64,000 bases of DNA, taken from positions 1,488,001 through 1,552,000 of the forward strand of contig NZ_JAQLOI010000003.1 in assembly GCF_028204155.1 (NCBI RefSeq), written 5' to 3'. Origin of the DNA: Vibrio algarum (lineage in GTDB: Bacteria > Pseudomonadota > Gammaproteobacteria > Enterobacterales > Vibrionaceae). Shown piece by piece: positions 1 to 7,199 of this stretch; the stretch's first letter is position 1; each line of letters starts with the position of its first letter. Made by a program: the position numbers and the translations under genes. The notes beneath the pieces are model-generated. The model was not told the DNA's origin. It did not search any database and saw nothing but the letters and a program-made list of their open reading frames with translations.

Positions 1-229
1 ATGTTTGTTTGTCGTTTGATACATATTCGTCATAGATACGAGCTGTACTTTTGCTAGCTGCTTTCGTTAGATCATTCTCGTAGCTATTTATGTAGTTGCC
101 AAACTCGCTATTTAGCTTTTCATTTGAAATTAGCCGTTCGGGCGTCGAACAACCTGAAACAATCCAACAAAAGGTAAAAATAGATAACGAGCGAACAAGC
201 AAAGAATGCATTTCAATTCCCATATTCAT
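1..229 (-). CDS. Lipoprotein of unknown function, 3' end cut by window edge
   Basis: Reading the minus strand from the ATG at 229 gives an open frame to the window edge (76 codons seen). The N-terminus is a lipoprotein signal: a short leader, the hydrophobic run LLVRSLSIFTFCWIV, and lipobox VSGC with the modified Cys at about residue 27. The mature part visible so far is hydrophilic and unrecognised. In-frame ATGs at 223 and 211 are alternative starts; 211 gives the more compact signal peptide. A lipid-anchored envelope protein is inferred; function is unknown because the gene runs out of the window. Confidence 0.6.
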   Translation of the reverse strand, partial: MNMGIEMHSLLVRSLSIFTFCWIVSGCSTPERLISNEKLNSEFGNYINSYENDLTKAASKSTARIYDEYVSNDKQT

Positions 230-343
230 GCGTAGCTGTGCGATTAAATATATCACTTTTAGATATTAATCGGTAGTGGACTATTAAAAGTCGTCACTGG
301 CTTATATAGTTGGCTTATGGCTGCATAATTTGTTCGGCTCTCA

Positions 344-402
344 CCATTGCCCTTCTTTAATGCCAGTCAGTTGAACTAACTGGCATTAAAGAAGGGCAAT
401 GG
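344..402. terminator. 59-nt near-perfect palindrome, probable terminator or structured end
   Basis: A 59-nt inverted repeat centred on base 373. Outer arms begin CCATTGCCCTTC and pair for 24 bp; a single C/A mismatch (368/378) separates them from four more pairs. It lies 9 bp past the stop of the esterase gene and upstream of the minus-strand lipoprotein gene. There is no clear T-run, so it may act as an mRNA end-protecting hairpin or a mobile hairpin element rather than a classic intrinsic terminator. Confidence 0.6.
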
Positions 403-410
403 ATTTAGCG

Positions 411-1616
411 TTAAACGTTGGACTTAATAAACGCTATTATTTTATTTTGAGCTTCAAGTGAGTCAGGGCAATGACCTACTTCATCAGAAATAAACATCTC
501 CCCCTCCGTAGAAAGCTCGGCTGTTCTTTTCATATCTTCGATTGGCGCCACTGGATCTTTCTTGGTATTTATCACAAGGATAGGGGTGTCTATTCGCAGT
601 TGGCCATTAAACATCCCCTTATTTGCAATAGAGAATTTTGTTGCCATATTCTTGAAATACCTCATATCGCCAGCATCACCACCGATACGAGCAATAAAGG
701 AATGAGCTGACATATCTGGTATGAATTTGAGAGTTGCTTGTTTACCTATAGGACCATCGACTAACGCACAACGTGCTACAACTGCTCTAAGGTCTGTTTG
801 TTGAACTGCGAAAGGAATTAACGCAACGCCAGAGCCTGAAGAGCCTAGAACACCAATCCGGTTCCTGTCTATTTGTGGGTGGTTTTGTAAAAACGCAAAT
901 GCTGCATCGTGTGAAGCTGTCTCTTCACCAAGTTTTAAGTGGTTCCTATAATCCAGGCCCGCGCCTGGCATATCTATGGTTAAAACTGCATACCCACTTT
1001 CAAGTAAGCTTTTAAAATCCGTTTTATGTTCTATTAATGTCTTGTCTACACCTCCTGTCCAGATAATTGCAGGAAGGTTCGTCTTTGTATTTGTTGGTAG
1101 GTGCAACAATCCGGGTATACTTCTGTTATCAAAGCGCTTTAGATCAACTTTTTCTACACTTTCGCCGTTTAACTTAGCTGCTTTCAAGTACAAATCGACA
1201 GCTTTGTCCAAGGCCGCTATTTCATTTGGCTGATGCAGGTTTGGATATGAGGCAACAAGGTAGACAGTAGATGCGCGTCCATATGCGGTTGGTGTGTTAA
1301 GTGTATTTGCCTGATCTTCAAGGTTTTGTGCCGTTTTGGTAAACTCGTACGTCCAATGACCTCTGGTGTTTGGGTTATTCAAGTCGATAAGCAACCCCTC
1401 TTTGTTTGCTTTCAATCTTGCCATGGTTGTGGATATGTCTTTTTCGGTCATTCCCATAGCAATCCAGTCGTCTAATCTCAGAGAACGGTAGTAGTTCTCC
1501 TGCATAGATGCAAGTTCTGCCTTGAATGCGCTATGTGCTGTCATATTCTCTGTATTAGCCAATACATTTGATGTGAGTAGAGTAGCAACAATACTTGTAA
1601 GTAGTCGTTTTTTCAT
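411..1616 (-). CDS. Exported alpha/beta hydrolase (FrsA/DUF1100-like esterase)
   Basis: A 401-residue protein with a Sec signal peptide (MKKRLLTSIVATLLTSNVLA), so periplasmic or secreted. The serine-hydrolase elbow is GSSGSG at 258-263 (nucleophile Ser260); the likely acid is Asp354 in NTKKDPVAP and the base His382 in EVGHCPD, in the order of the alpha/beta-hydrolase fold. The arrangement resembles FrsA-like esterases, which usually lack a signal peptide. The start has a good ribosome site (AGGGACTC). It follows the DUF2860 barrel gene on the same strand with a hairpin between, so the two may be co-transcribed under the palindromic operator at 2669. The substrate is unknown. Confidence 0.8.
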   Translation of the reverse strand: MKKRLLTSIVATLLTSNVLANTENMTAHSAFKAELASMQENYYRSLRLDDWIAMGMTEKDISTTMARLKANKEGLLIDLNNPNTRGHWTYEFTKTAQNLEDQANTLNTPTAYGRASTVYLVASYPNLHQPNEIAALDKAVDLYLKAAKLNGESVEKVDLKRFDNRSIPGLLHLPTNTKTNLPAIIWTGGVDKTLIEHKTDFKSLLESGYAVLTIDMPGAGLDYRNHLKLGEETASHDAAFAFLQNHPQIDRNRIGVLGSSGSGVALIPFAVQQTDLRAVVARCALVDGPIGKQATLKFIPDMSAHSFIARIGGDAGDMRYFKNMATKFSIANKGMFNGQLRIDTPILVINTKKDPVAPIEDMKRTAELSTEGEMFISDEVGHCPDSLEAQNKIIAFIKSNV

Positions 1617-1637
1617 CGTTATGAGTCCCTATAATAA

Positions 1638-1659
1638 AGCACAGCCAATTGGCTGTGCT
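1638..1659 (-). terminator. Hairpin between DUF2860 gene and esterase
   Basis: A perfect 22-nt palindrome with arms AGCACAGCCAA and TTGGCTGTGCT, 10 bp past the DUF2860 stop. On the minus strand it is followed by TTTATTATA, a weak T-tract, so it is probably a partial intrinsic terminator that lowers but need not abolish read-through into the esterase gene. Confidence 0.6.
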
Positions 1660-1668
1660 ATCAATAAA

Positions 1669-2643
1669 TTAGAATTTGTAAGACATGCCAACACCGAGCA
1701 TTAGTTCTTTTTCGTTGTAGAAATTGATGTTAGAAGACGTAACTTCGTACCCAGCAATACCGTTAAGTGCCCAGTTTTCCCATCCCATGAACTTGTCATA
1801 CTCATAGGCTGCGAATACGTCGTAAGTATTGTTATTTTGTGTCTTACCAAAAACTACGTTCTCACTGTCATAATTTGTTTTTGAGTAGCTTGCAGATAAA
1901 GCAAAAAGGTGGCGTTTGGTAAACTTCTTGTACGATAGCTCTGTTCCATACACGTTATTAGACATAGCCTCACCATCTGCTGAGAAAGACTTGTAAGTAA
2001 ATGATGGCTCGATAATAGAAGTCTGGTTTAGGGAGTGGGTGTAAGAAAATTTTGCGTATAAGCCATTACCATCTCTATCCAACTGATTGATAGCTGAACC
2101 ACTGTTAAGGCTGGCGCCAGAATTCTCGCCATTAACTTCTGATGTGTAATAACCAAGGTCAACGGAGAACGCCGAGTCCAAAATATTTTCATACTTTAAA
2201 CGTACTGCGCTGCTTGATATATCCGCTACTTCTCTTTTTCCTGTTACAAAGGGGTCTTTCCAGGTTTCGCCAGCTACGCTAGGTAGGTAAGACGCCGCAA
2301 TGGAGGAGTTTGTTCCTAGCCCAAATTTGTAGCCAGCTTCTAATACGAAATCACCAACGGCGATATCCTCTCTTGATGTACCAAGGAATACCTGATGATG
2401 GCTGCTGCGACCAAATGTGTAACGTACCTGGCCAAGTGGCGCTAGGATTGCTTCAGTCTGTGATTCCGCTTCAGTATTAAGTAGACCAACTTTGCTTTCA
2501 GTTTCTGTGTTGAAGTTGGATTCTGTAGAGGAGAAACCGGCCATTGCCATTAGCTCTCCACTAAACCCAGGTTTTGCTAGTTCTCCAGCGCCCACACCTG
2601 TCGAAATTGTCGCTGCTAGAACAGCTAAATTAAATTTTTTCAT
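1669..2643 (-). CDS. DUF2860 family outer-membrane beta-barrel protein
   Basis: A 324-residue protein with a signal peptide (MKKFNLAVLAATISTGVGAG), alternating hydrophobic/polar strands throughout, and a terminal phenylalanine (GVGMSYKF) typical of BAM-assembled barrels. The sequence matches my memory of the Vibrio DUF2860 family, whose function is not established. The start has ribosome site AAAAAGGTAAC. A 33-nt palindrome lies 26-58 bp upstream of the start, a position from which a repressor could block transcription. It is probably regulated by one of the TetR proteins nearby. Confidence 0.8.
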   Translation of the reverse strand: MKKFNLAVLAATISTGVGAGELAKPGFSGELMAMAGFSSTESNFNTETESKVGLLNTEAESQTEAILAPLGQVRYTFGRSSHHQVFLGTSREDIAVGDFVLEAGYKFGLGTNSSIAASYLPSVAGETWKDPFVTGKREVADISSSAVRLKYENILDSAFSVDLGYYTSEVNGENSGASLNSGSAINQLDRDGNGLYAKFSYTHSLNQTSIIEPSFTYKSFSADGEAMSNNVYGTELSYKKFTKRHLFALSASYSKTNYDSENVVFGKTQNNNTYDVFAAYEYDKFMGWENWALNGIAGYEVTSSNINFYNEKELMLGVGMSYKF

Positions 2644-2668
2644 CTTGTTACCTTTTTGAGTTTTTGCA

Positions 2669-2701
2669 ACCCAAATAAAGTGCGTTGTACTTTATTTGGG
2701 T
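2669..2701. promoter_or_regulatory. Palindromic operator copy 1 (AAAGTGC type)
   Basis: A 33-nt inverted repeat centred on 2685. Arms beginning ACCCAAATAAAGT pair for 13 bp; the core reads AAAGTGCGTTGTACTTT. It shares core and flank (CTTTATTTGGG) with copy 2 at 4093 and the core with copy 3 at 5088. It sits directly upstream of the DUF2860 start. Dyad symmetry and repeated use indicate a dimeric repressor site; the regulator is inferred, not shown. Confidence 0.75.
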
Positions 2702-2805
2702 GGTATATTGATATATTCGATAATGAGTTATCTCATCTCGGCTATATAAGTGTTCTGTTATCCACCAACGGGTTATATGTTTATCAGTGGCTTTGGTTAC
2801 TACTG

Positions 2806-3111
2806 CTAGCTGGTGTACTTGTCTTTGATGATGCCGAACATAATGCTGAGCTCTAAATTATTTGTGTTGTCTAGTCGACGAAACTCTTTTTTCTGTGCTT
2901 TTTTCATTTGGCCTTTCCACCAGTCACCTTTTTGGGCGACTTTGTACTTACCGATAACAGAGCAGTTAGCCTCAGCTTTCTCACCTTTATTAATTTTGCC
3001 CGCTAAATGACAAGCAGTGATTTGTGCGAACAGTTTACCTGCTTTATCTGGTTCACCTGTTTGGGAGGTAAAAGGAATAGAAAGTGCCGTAATAAGTTGT
3101 AGTTTTTTTAT
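2806..3111 (-). CDS. Small exported protein with probable ATA start codon
   Basis: An intact 101-codon frame missed by ATG-based calling. It begins at an ATA directly after an in-frame TAA, with Shine-Dalgarno-like GAGGAC 5 nt upstream. The N-terminus (I/M)KKLQLITALSIPFTS looks like a short signal peptide; the mature part is Lys-rich with two Cys (TACHLAG and EANCSVIG) and ends IIKDKYTS. No family recognised. No ATG, GTG or TTG occurs near the 5' end in this frame; the first ATG is internal (KGQMKK). Either translation starts at AUA, or an ATG has mutated or been misread. It lies 37 bp after the preceding minus-strand ORF and may share its transcript. Confidence 0.55.
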   Translation of the reverse strand: MKKLQLITALSIPFTSQTGEPDKAGKLFAQITACHLAGKINKGEKAEANCSVIGKYKVAQKGDWWKGQMKKAQKKEFRRLDNTNNLELSIMFGIIKDKYTS

Positions 3112-3147
3112 TTAGTCCTCGAAACAGTGTTGTTATTGTTGGTGCAA

Positions 3148-3843
3148 TTAGTCCGCATATCTTTCTTCAAATATCGCAGGACGAACACCATTTCGCCCAT
3201 CGATATAGCGGTTACTGATATAAGTTTTAAGGTAGAGTTCAGCCATCGCTAAAGGTTGTTGAGGGTCTACCTTTCCTACTTCAATAAATAGATACCCTCT
3301 GTTTATCGTGACGGCCTCAATTTCCTGATTCTCTTTAAGCGGTAATCCGACTTTTCTAGAGTGATCATCCATTTCCTGGCAAATAAGCAGCAGTTGGAGT
3401 CCGAGTGTCCTTACTGCGTTCTCTACGTCGGTTATCCCTTCTCTTTGAAGGTATCGAGCAACTGCATGATCTGTTATAACAATACCTGTTTGACTGCAAG
3501 CAAGGCTAAAGCCTTTAAGACTGACAAGCGCTATTTTGATACGATTGTTTTCAACTATCACATTGTGGGCGCATAGTAAGCCGCCACGTACACCTGGATT
3601 TGTTATTTTGTTACCCAGAACACGTTGATAGTATTCAATATATTCAATATATTCAAATATGCGCTTATAAGATTTTTTACTGGTTAACTTAAAGTCAGAG
3701 CGTTTATTCTTCAGAGGTTTTGGTTTGCGCAATAAACAATTGGTGTATTTTCGTTTGAATCCACGAACGAGAGCTAAAGTGTGGCTTTCATCTATAATTT
3801 GCATTGGTAAGTTCTTATGCATAGAAACCAGAAGGTTTGCCAA
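3148..3843 (-). CDS. Unrecognised protein, downstream part of an ORF interrupted by TAA
   Basis: 231 codons from a TTG at 3843; the first ATG is residue 8. No domain recognised. The C-terminal half contains TDHAVARYLQREGITDVENA and looks like a compact folded domain; the middle is Lys/Arg-rich, with a short tandem repeat giving EYIEYIEY near 3629-3658. The frame is identical to that of the ORF at 3874-4068, with ten codons and one TAA between them, so the two are probably one former gene with an N-terminal helix-turn-helix. If independent, it must start at TTG 3843 or the ATG at 3822. A DNA-binding role is only an inference from the upstream piece. Confidence 0.5.
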   Translation of the reverse strand: MANLLVSMHKNLPMQIIDESHTLALVRGFKRKYTNCLLRKPKPLKNKRSDFKLTSKKSYKRIFEYIEYIEYYQRVLGNKITNPGVRGGLLCAHNVIVENNRIKIALVSLKGFSLACSQTGIVITDHAVARYLQREGITDVENAVRTLGLQLLLICQEMDDHSRKVGLPLKENQEIEAVTINRGYLFIEVGKVDPQQPLAMAELYLKTYISNRYIDGRNGVRPAIFEERYAD

Positions 3844-3873
3844 ATCATGATCTTCCCCAGACTTTGAGTATCG

Positions 3874-4068
3874 TTAGTTAAGCTTCAGATCTTTATAACT
3901 ACACCCGAACACTCGAATAACCGCCTTTTTGCTAAACCCTTGCTCAACTAAAGCTCTTGCGTGACTGAGTTGTTCTGATGTAAGTACTACTCGAGCCATT
4001 TCATACTGGCGTAATTTAAACTCATTTGGTTTTAGCACATCAATTTCTATAAAAACTAGTTGATTCAT
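3874..4068 (-). CDS. Short helix-turn-helix ORF, upstream part of the same interrupted gene
   Basis: 64 residues. The second half (LTSEQLSHARALVEQG then FSKKAVIRVFGCSYKDL) resembles the C-terminal helix-turn-helix of resolvases and transposases. It ends at TAA 3874-3876, after which the same frame stays open for another 241 codons to 3148. The start lies 25 bp from the palindromic operator at 4093, so this gene is probably under the same repressor as DUF2860. It may be a free small DNA-binding protein, or the head of a larger protein broken by a nonsense mutation. Confidence 0.5.
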   Translation of the reverse strand: MNQLVFIEIDVLKPNEFKLRQYEMARVVLTSEQLSHARALVEQGFSKKAVIRVFGCSYKDLKLN

Positions 4069-4092
4069 TTAGTGATTATTATTAACACTACC

Positions 4093-4113
4093 ATAAAGTG
4101 CATTGCACTTTAT
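4093..4113. promoter_or_regulatory. Palindromic operator copy 2 (AAAGTGC type)
   Basis: A perfect 21-nt palindrome centred on 4103; its inner 19 nt read TAAAGTGCATTGCACTTTA. The right flank TTTGGG also occurs in copy 1. It is placed 25-45 bp upstream of the minus-strand start at 4068, consistent with repression of that ORF and perhaps of the genes after it. Confidence 0.75.
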
Positions 4114-4776
4114 TTGGGCGAATGATAATAGCTTTAAATGATACTTTTCAAGTGTTTTTTGGTTATAAATCTGAAATTTACCTATAACTTATTGTTATAA
4201 ATGCAATAAATATTTCCTAAGGTCATGCTTGTTTATTGTGGTTGTACTTAGGCTTAAGCACTGTTAAGGTACGATGAACTTTAAATGTTGTTTGTACCAC
4301 TTGAAAGCAATCCAATTCAAAAGCAGCCAAATAAAGAACACTGAACGTTATGTGGTTTTTTAAAACCGCTTGTTACTTGGTTCGCAGGCTCACCGGGGCA
4401 GCATGCAATCAATATCTGTGTATCTAAACAACATAATAGAACTTAGGGGAAAGATACTTATGGCGAGTTCTAAAGGCTTTACGAAGATTGGTGCGAATTG
4501 TCTTACTTCGTTCATGGTTATCCTGTACATAATCTTCTAGGGCAATGGTCGAAGTTTCTATCTGGTGTAGGCGATATGCGCTTAAGAGAAGAAGACATAA
4601 TCGCGAGAACTGGATAGGATAGCACTATGTTTTCATTAAATGAGAACTTTGATAACTCCGGTAATTTGATAAAAAATGAATGCTATATAGAGTACAAACA
4701 ACTGCAAAATGCTTGAGAGCTCTACCAGCTAAGCCTGGTAGAGTGTGAATAGTGAAAAATAAATCAACATAACCCA
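4114..4776. other. Gene-poor stretch with possible diguanylate cyclase relic
   Basis: No convincing intact gene. Around 4503-4615 one plus-strand frame reads FLSGVGDMRLREEDIIARTG, matching the segment just before the GGDEF motif of diguanylate cyclases; a TAG follows where GDEF would continue, so this may be a decayed fragment. Two short ORFs (4460-4540, 26 codons with a hydrophobic tail and upstream AGGGGAAAG; 4627-4716, 29 codons) have no recognisable product. A 9-bp hairpin (CTCTACCAG, loop, CTGGTAGAG) at 4720-4743 could end a transcript. Confidence 0.4.
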
Positions 4777-4782
4777 TTGGCC

Positions 4783-5031
4783 ATGCAGAAACTTAAAACT
4801 GCTGTAGGATATATGAATACAAAGGTAGGCCGGTACGGACAAGGATTAAAAGTTACTCTGGATAGCCAAAGTGGAATACCTAAACTGCTAGTCAAGAATG
4901 AAGGTGGTCAAGTAGTGAAGCGTATAAATGGCGCGATGGTGGCCAATAAAATGAGCAAGGGGTTTATGTTGTTGTGTAACTTAACTTCGGAAGTGGCTCC
5001 TAGAGAACGCTTGTCGTTAATATTTGTATAA
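4783..5031 (+). CDS. Small hypothetical protein
   Basis: 82 codons from the ATG at 4783 (a TTG two codons earlier is also in frame). Begins MQKLKTAVGYMNTKVGRYGQ and ends RLSLIFV. No signal peptide, no clear membrane segment, no family recognised. Ribosome site weak. It follows the hairpin at 4720 and precedes the third palindromic operator. Composition is plausible for coding DNA but nothing confirms it. Confidence 0.3.
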   Translation: MQKLKTAVGYMNTKVGRYGQGLKVTLDSQSGIPKLLVKNEGGQVVKRINGAMVANKMSKGFMLLCNLTSEVAPRERLSLIFV

Positions 5032-5087
5032 TGCACGTAAATATTTACTTTGCTCCATGGTGGAATTTGGTTATAGTGGCGGATTAA

Positions 5088-5106
5088 TAAAGTGCGCCGC
5101 ACTTTA
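5088..5106. promoter_or_regulatory. Palindromic operator copy 3 (AAAGTGC type)
   Basis: A perfect 19-nt palindrome, TAAAGTGCGCCGCACTTTA, centred on 5097. It lies about 124 bp upstream of the first short TetR gene. With copies 1 and 2 it defines the consensus TAAAGTGCRNYGYACTTTA. Location before a repressor gene is what autoregulation would look like. Confidence 0.7.
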
Positions 5107-5229
5107 ACTAATCCTGAATTTGTAGACTATTTGTGCGTTTAAATAAGAGAAAAATCAGATATGCGTTTACAAACAAGTGCTTGGTTATAACATATGAGCC
5201 CCTGGTTCCGGAAAAATAGGTTGTAGATT

Positions 5230-5679
5230 ATGGCAAAAGCTACTGCTGAAGAGGCAGCGCTTACTAAACAAAAAATTATTGATGCAGCAGTATCAATAAC
5301 TTTAGAGCAAGGGTTTGAAGAGGCTACTCTTGGTAATTTGGCTAAATATATAGGGATGTCTCGTTCTGGAATTACTTGCCATTTTAGATATAAAACAGAT
5401 ATTTCAGAGGCAATTGAACCTGAATTAAGCGCTATTTTGTATGCGAGTATCGACTTCAGTTCATGCCAGTCTTTTGAAGACTCTTGGATGAGTGCAACTG
5501 AATCTAATCCTAAATTTAGAGCTTGTATAGCCTCTATGGGGCCTGTTATTCCTTCTTCCGTTGGTTTTGAACGTTTGGTTAAAAAAATCGAAAACGGAGA
5601 ACATCAACAAAAGAGGAATACGGTCTACAAGTGCCTTGGCTACTCGTTGGTAGAGATAGACCGTATTTGGCGAGCCTAA
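5230..5679 (+). CDS. Short TetR-family transcriptional regulator (copy 1)
   Basis: 149 residues. The N-terminal TetR helix-turn-helix is clear: TKQKIIDAAVSITLEQGFEE, then LAKYIGMSRSGITCHFRYK. The ligand-binding part is shorter than in typical TetR proteins (about 190-210 residues) but aligns end to end with the paralog at 6475, including DFSS, GPVIP/GPIIP and the Tyr-x-Cys-x-Gly-Tyr near the end, so it belongs to a short subfamily rather than being truncated. An AAAGTGC palindrome lies upstream. A repressor of the DUF2860/HTH genes and itself is a reasonable inference; the ligand is unknown. Confidence 0.8.
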   Translation: MAKATAEEAALTKQKIIDAAVSITLEQGFEEATLGNLAKYIGMSRSGITCHFRYKTDISEAIEPELSAILYASIDFSSCQSFEDSWMSATESNPKFRACIASMGPVIPSSVGFERLVKKIENGEHQQKRNTVYKCLGYSLVEIDRIWRA

Positions 5680-6019
5680 CCTTATAGAGCTCACTAACCC
5701 AACTGTTGTTAAAGCGCTGGGATAATTCGGATGAATAGAAACCAAATATTCTAGCTCCGCCAAGTTAACTAATACCCCCTTACTACCCGGTTTCAGTAAG
5801 GTTTTTTCTGGGTTTAACGTTTCCGCAAACACTTATATTGGTAGACCTATTCTATAAACACTCGTTAATTACGAGTAGTGTGGTCCTGTGTACCTATAGT
5901 AACTACAGAGTATTAAAGTAGGTATTAGCCCCCGGGCTTTTGCAGTAATCTTTATGAAGGGACTATAATAATAGGGATAAGAGCCTTCTTAGGCATCAGA
6001 CTGTTATAAGGTAACAAAT
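5680..6019. other. Intergenic stretch with an unexplained minus-strand reading frame
   Basis: No plus-strand gene. On the minus strand 5680-5832 reads MFAETLNPEKTLLKPGSKGV and onward as protein-like sequence that then runs antisense through the TetR gene. The part outside TetR could be the head of a broken gene or insertion remnant; I do not recognise it. A 6-bp inverted repeat (ACTCGT, ACGAGT) lies at 5860-5876. The region before 6020 supplies a ribosome site (AAGGTAAC) for the next gene. Confidence 0.3.
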
Positions 6020-6388
6020 ATGTTGTTAAGAATTTTTGCATTGGCTTTTATGTTTAGCTCAACCCTAATATACGCCTCTGATAAGGACAAGCAAGAACAG
6101 GTGGAGACACTTCGAAATATAGAGTTTTGTAGAATAGTCGCTAGTCAATTTGAGCCTAATGAGCTATCCAAGTGGGAATCTTTGAAACAAAGTTACTTTG
6201 ATGCAAGACGAGGCGCTCCTGCCAAATCCACTCAGTGGACGGATCCTAAGAAAATAATGTGGGGTATCAAGTCTGCTGAAAATGATGCGACCAGGAGGTT
6301 AAGTTCATTGCCTGCTGAAGAGCTTTATGTGCATTTTACATGTTACGAAAAGTTGGAGAAATTACAAAAATCTAAACCCTGGCAATAG
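6020..6388 (+). CDS. Small exported protein of unknown function
   Basis: 122 residues with a clear signal peptide (MLLRIFALAFMFSSTLIYA), so periplasmic. The mature part is charged and mostly helical in character, with two Cys (FCRIVAS and FTCYEKL) that could form a disulfide. It has a good ribosome site, AAGGTAACAAAT. It lies between the two paralogous TetR genes and may be a target of one of them. No family recognised. Confidence 0.6.
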   Translation: MLLRIFALAFMFSSTLIYASDKDKQEQVETLRNIEFCRIVASQFEPNELSKWESLKQSYFDARRGAPAKSTQWTDPKKIMWGIKSAENDATRRLSSLPAEELYVHFTCYEKLEKLQKSKPWQ

Positions 6389-6474
6389 TATTTCAATTGA
6401 CAGGTCTATTAAGCGTAACTATTAATTCGTTATTCTAAAAATTACTAAGCAAATTGCCAATTTTGGGGTGTTAA

Positions 6475-6906
6475 ATGGGACGATCTAGTGCTGCAAAGGC
6501 AGAGCTTACAAAGCAAAAAATTATAGAATCTGCTTTTGCTCTCACGTTGAATGAAGGTTTTGAAGCATTAACTTTTACGAAACTGTCCAACCATTGTGGT
6601 GTATCCCGTTCAGGTATAAATAGGCACTTTCCTAAGAAAAATGACATCGTAAAAGTGCTGGAGCCAAAGCTGGAAAAGCTATTAAAAGCGCAGATGGACT
6701 TTTCATCTCCTTCAGCGTTTTATAAATCCTGGGTAGATGGTTTAGCTAGCAACTCTGAGTTTCGTAGCGCGTTATTGGCAGCAGGACCGATTATTCCTAC
6801 GGATAAAGGGATCCGGAATTTAAAACGGCTTATCAAAGGCAGTGAAGCAGAAGTGATTAAAACTATATATATGTGTATAGGGTATGCAGTCGTCAATCTT
6901 AATTGA
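6475..6906 (+). CDS. Short TetR-family transcriptional regulator (copy 2)
   Basis: 143 residues, paralogous to the regulator at 5230: shared TKQKII, GFE, SRSGI..HF, EP.L..LL.A..DFSS, SN..FR and GP.IP. The helix-turn-helix spans about residues 30-55 (LSNHCGVSRSGINRHFPKK). The C-terminal domain is short. Ribosome site GGGGTG. No AAAGTGC palindrome is seen upstream, so it may recognise another site; an 11-bp hairpin at 7091-7115 between it and the efflux genes is a candidate. Confidence 0.8.
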   Translation: MGRSSAAKAELTKQKIIESAFALTLNEGFEALTFTKLSNHCGVSRSGINRHFPKKNDIVKVLEPKLEKLLKAQMDFSSPSAFYKSWVDGLASNSEFRSALLAAGPIIPTDKGIRNLKRLIKGSEAEVIKTIYMCIGYAVVNLN

Positions 6907-7090
6907 GTGATATTCATGGTGAAAATCAGTAGAAGCCAGGTATAATCTACGTGTATAATTTGTTAAATTAATGTAGCATTTGCATTGGTTGTATTTACGG
7001 TTATTTCAGTGCTAAGAGCAGCCTATCTTCGTTTAAATCTATAGAATGTCACTCAACAACACGACCTTGCGGAAATGGATTTTAGCGCAT

Positions 7091-7115
7091 ATTTAGAGGA
7101 TTTCATCCTCTAAAT
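7091..7115. promoter_or_regulatory. Perfect hairpin between TetR copy 2 and the efflux operon
   Basis: Arms ATTTAGAGGAT and ATCCTCTAAAT, 11 bp with a TTC loop, 85 bp before the adaptor start. There is no T-run on the plus strand. It may be the terminator of the TetR gene or an operator controlling the efflux genes. Confidence 0.45.
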
Positions 7116-7199
7116 GGATAAGGACAAAGGCGTAGTTGATGAAATGTCAGAGTATTAATCAAATTATTTAAGTTTTGTTTTCCATTATGGAGAAAAAGT

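Noticed and set aside
2656..2856. Plus-strand ORF over the operator and small exported gene
   Set aside because: Antisense to the operator/promoter region and to a supported minus-strand gene; no ribosome site.
5461..5832. 123-codon minus-strand ORF overlapping TetR copy 1
   Set aside because: Most of it is antisense to a clear TetR gene. Only the first 50 codons lie outside, look protein-like, and match nothing I recognise, so no gene is called.
5680..6019. Integron attC or insertion-sequence end after TetR copy 1
   Set aside because: Looked for attC-like core sites and terminal inverted repeats with target duplications; none seen.
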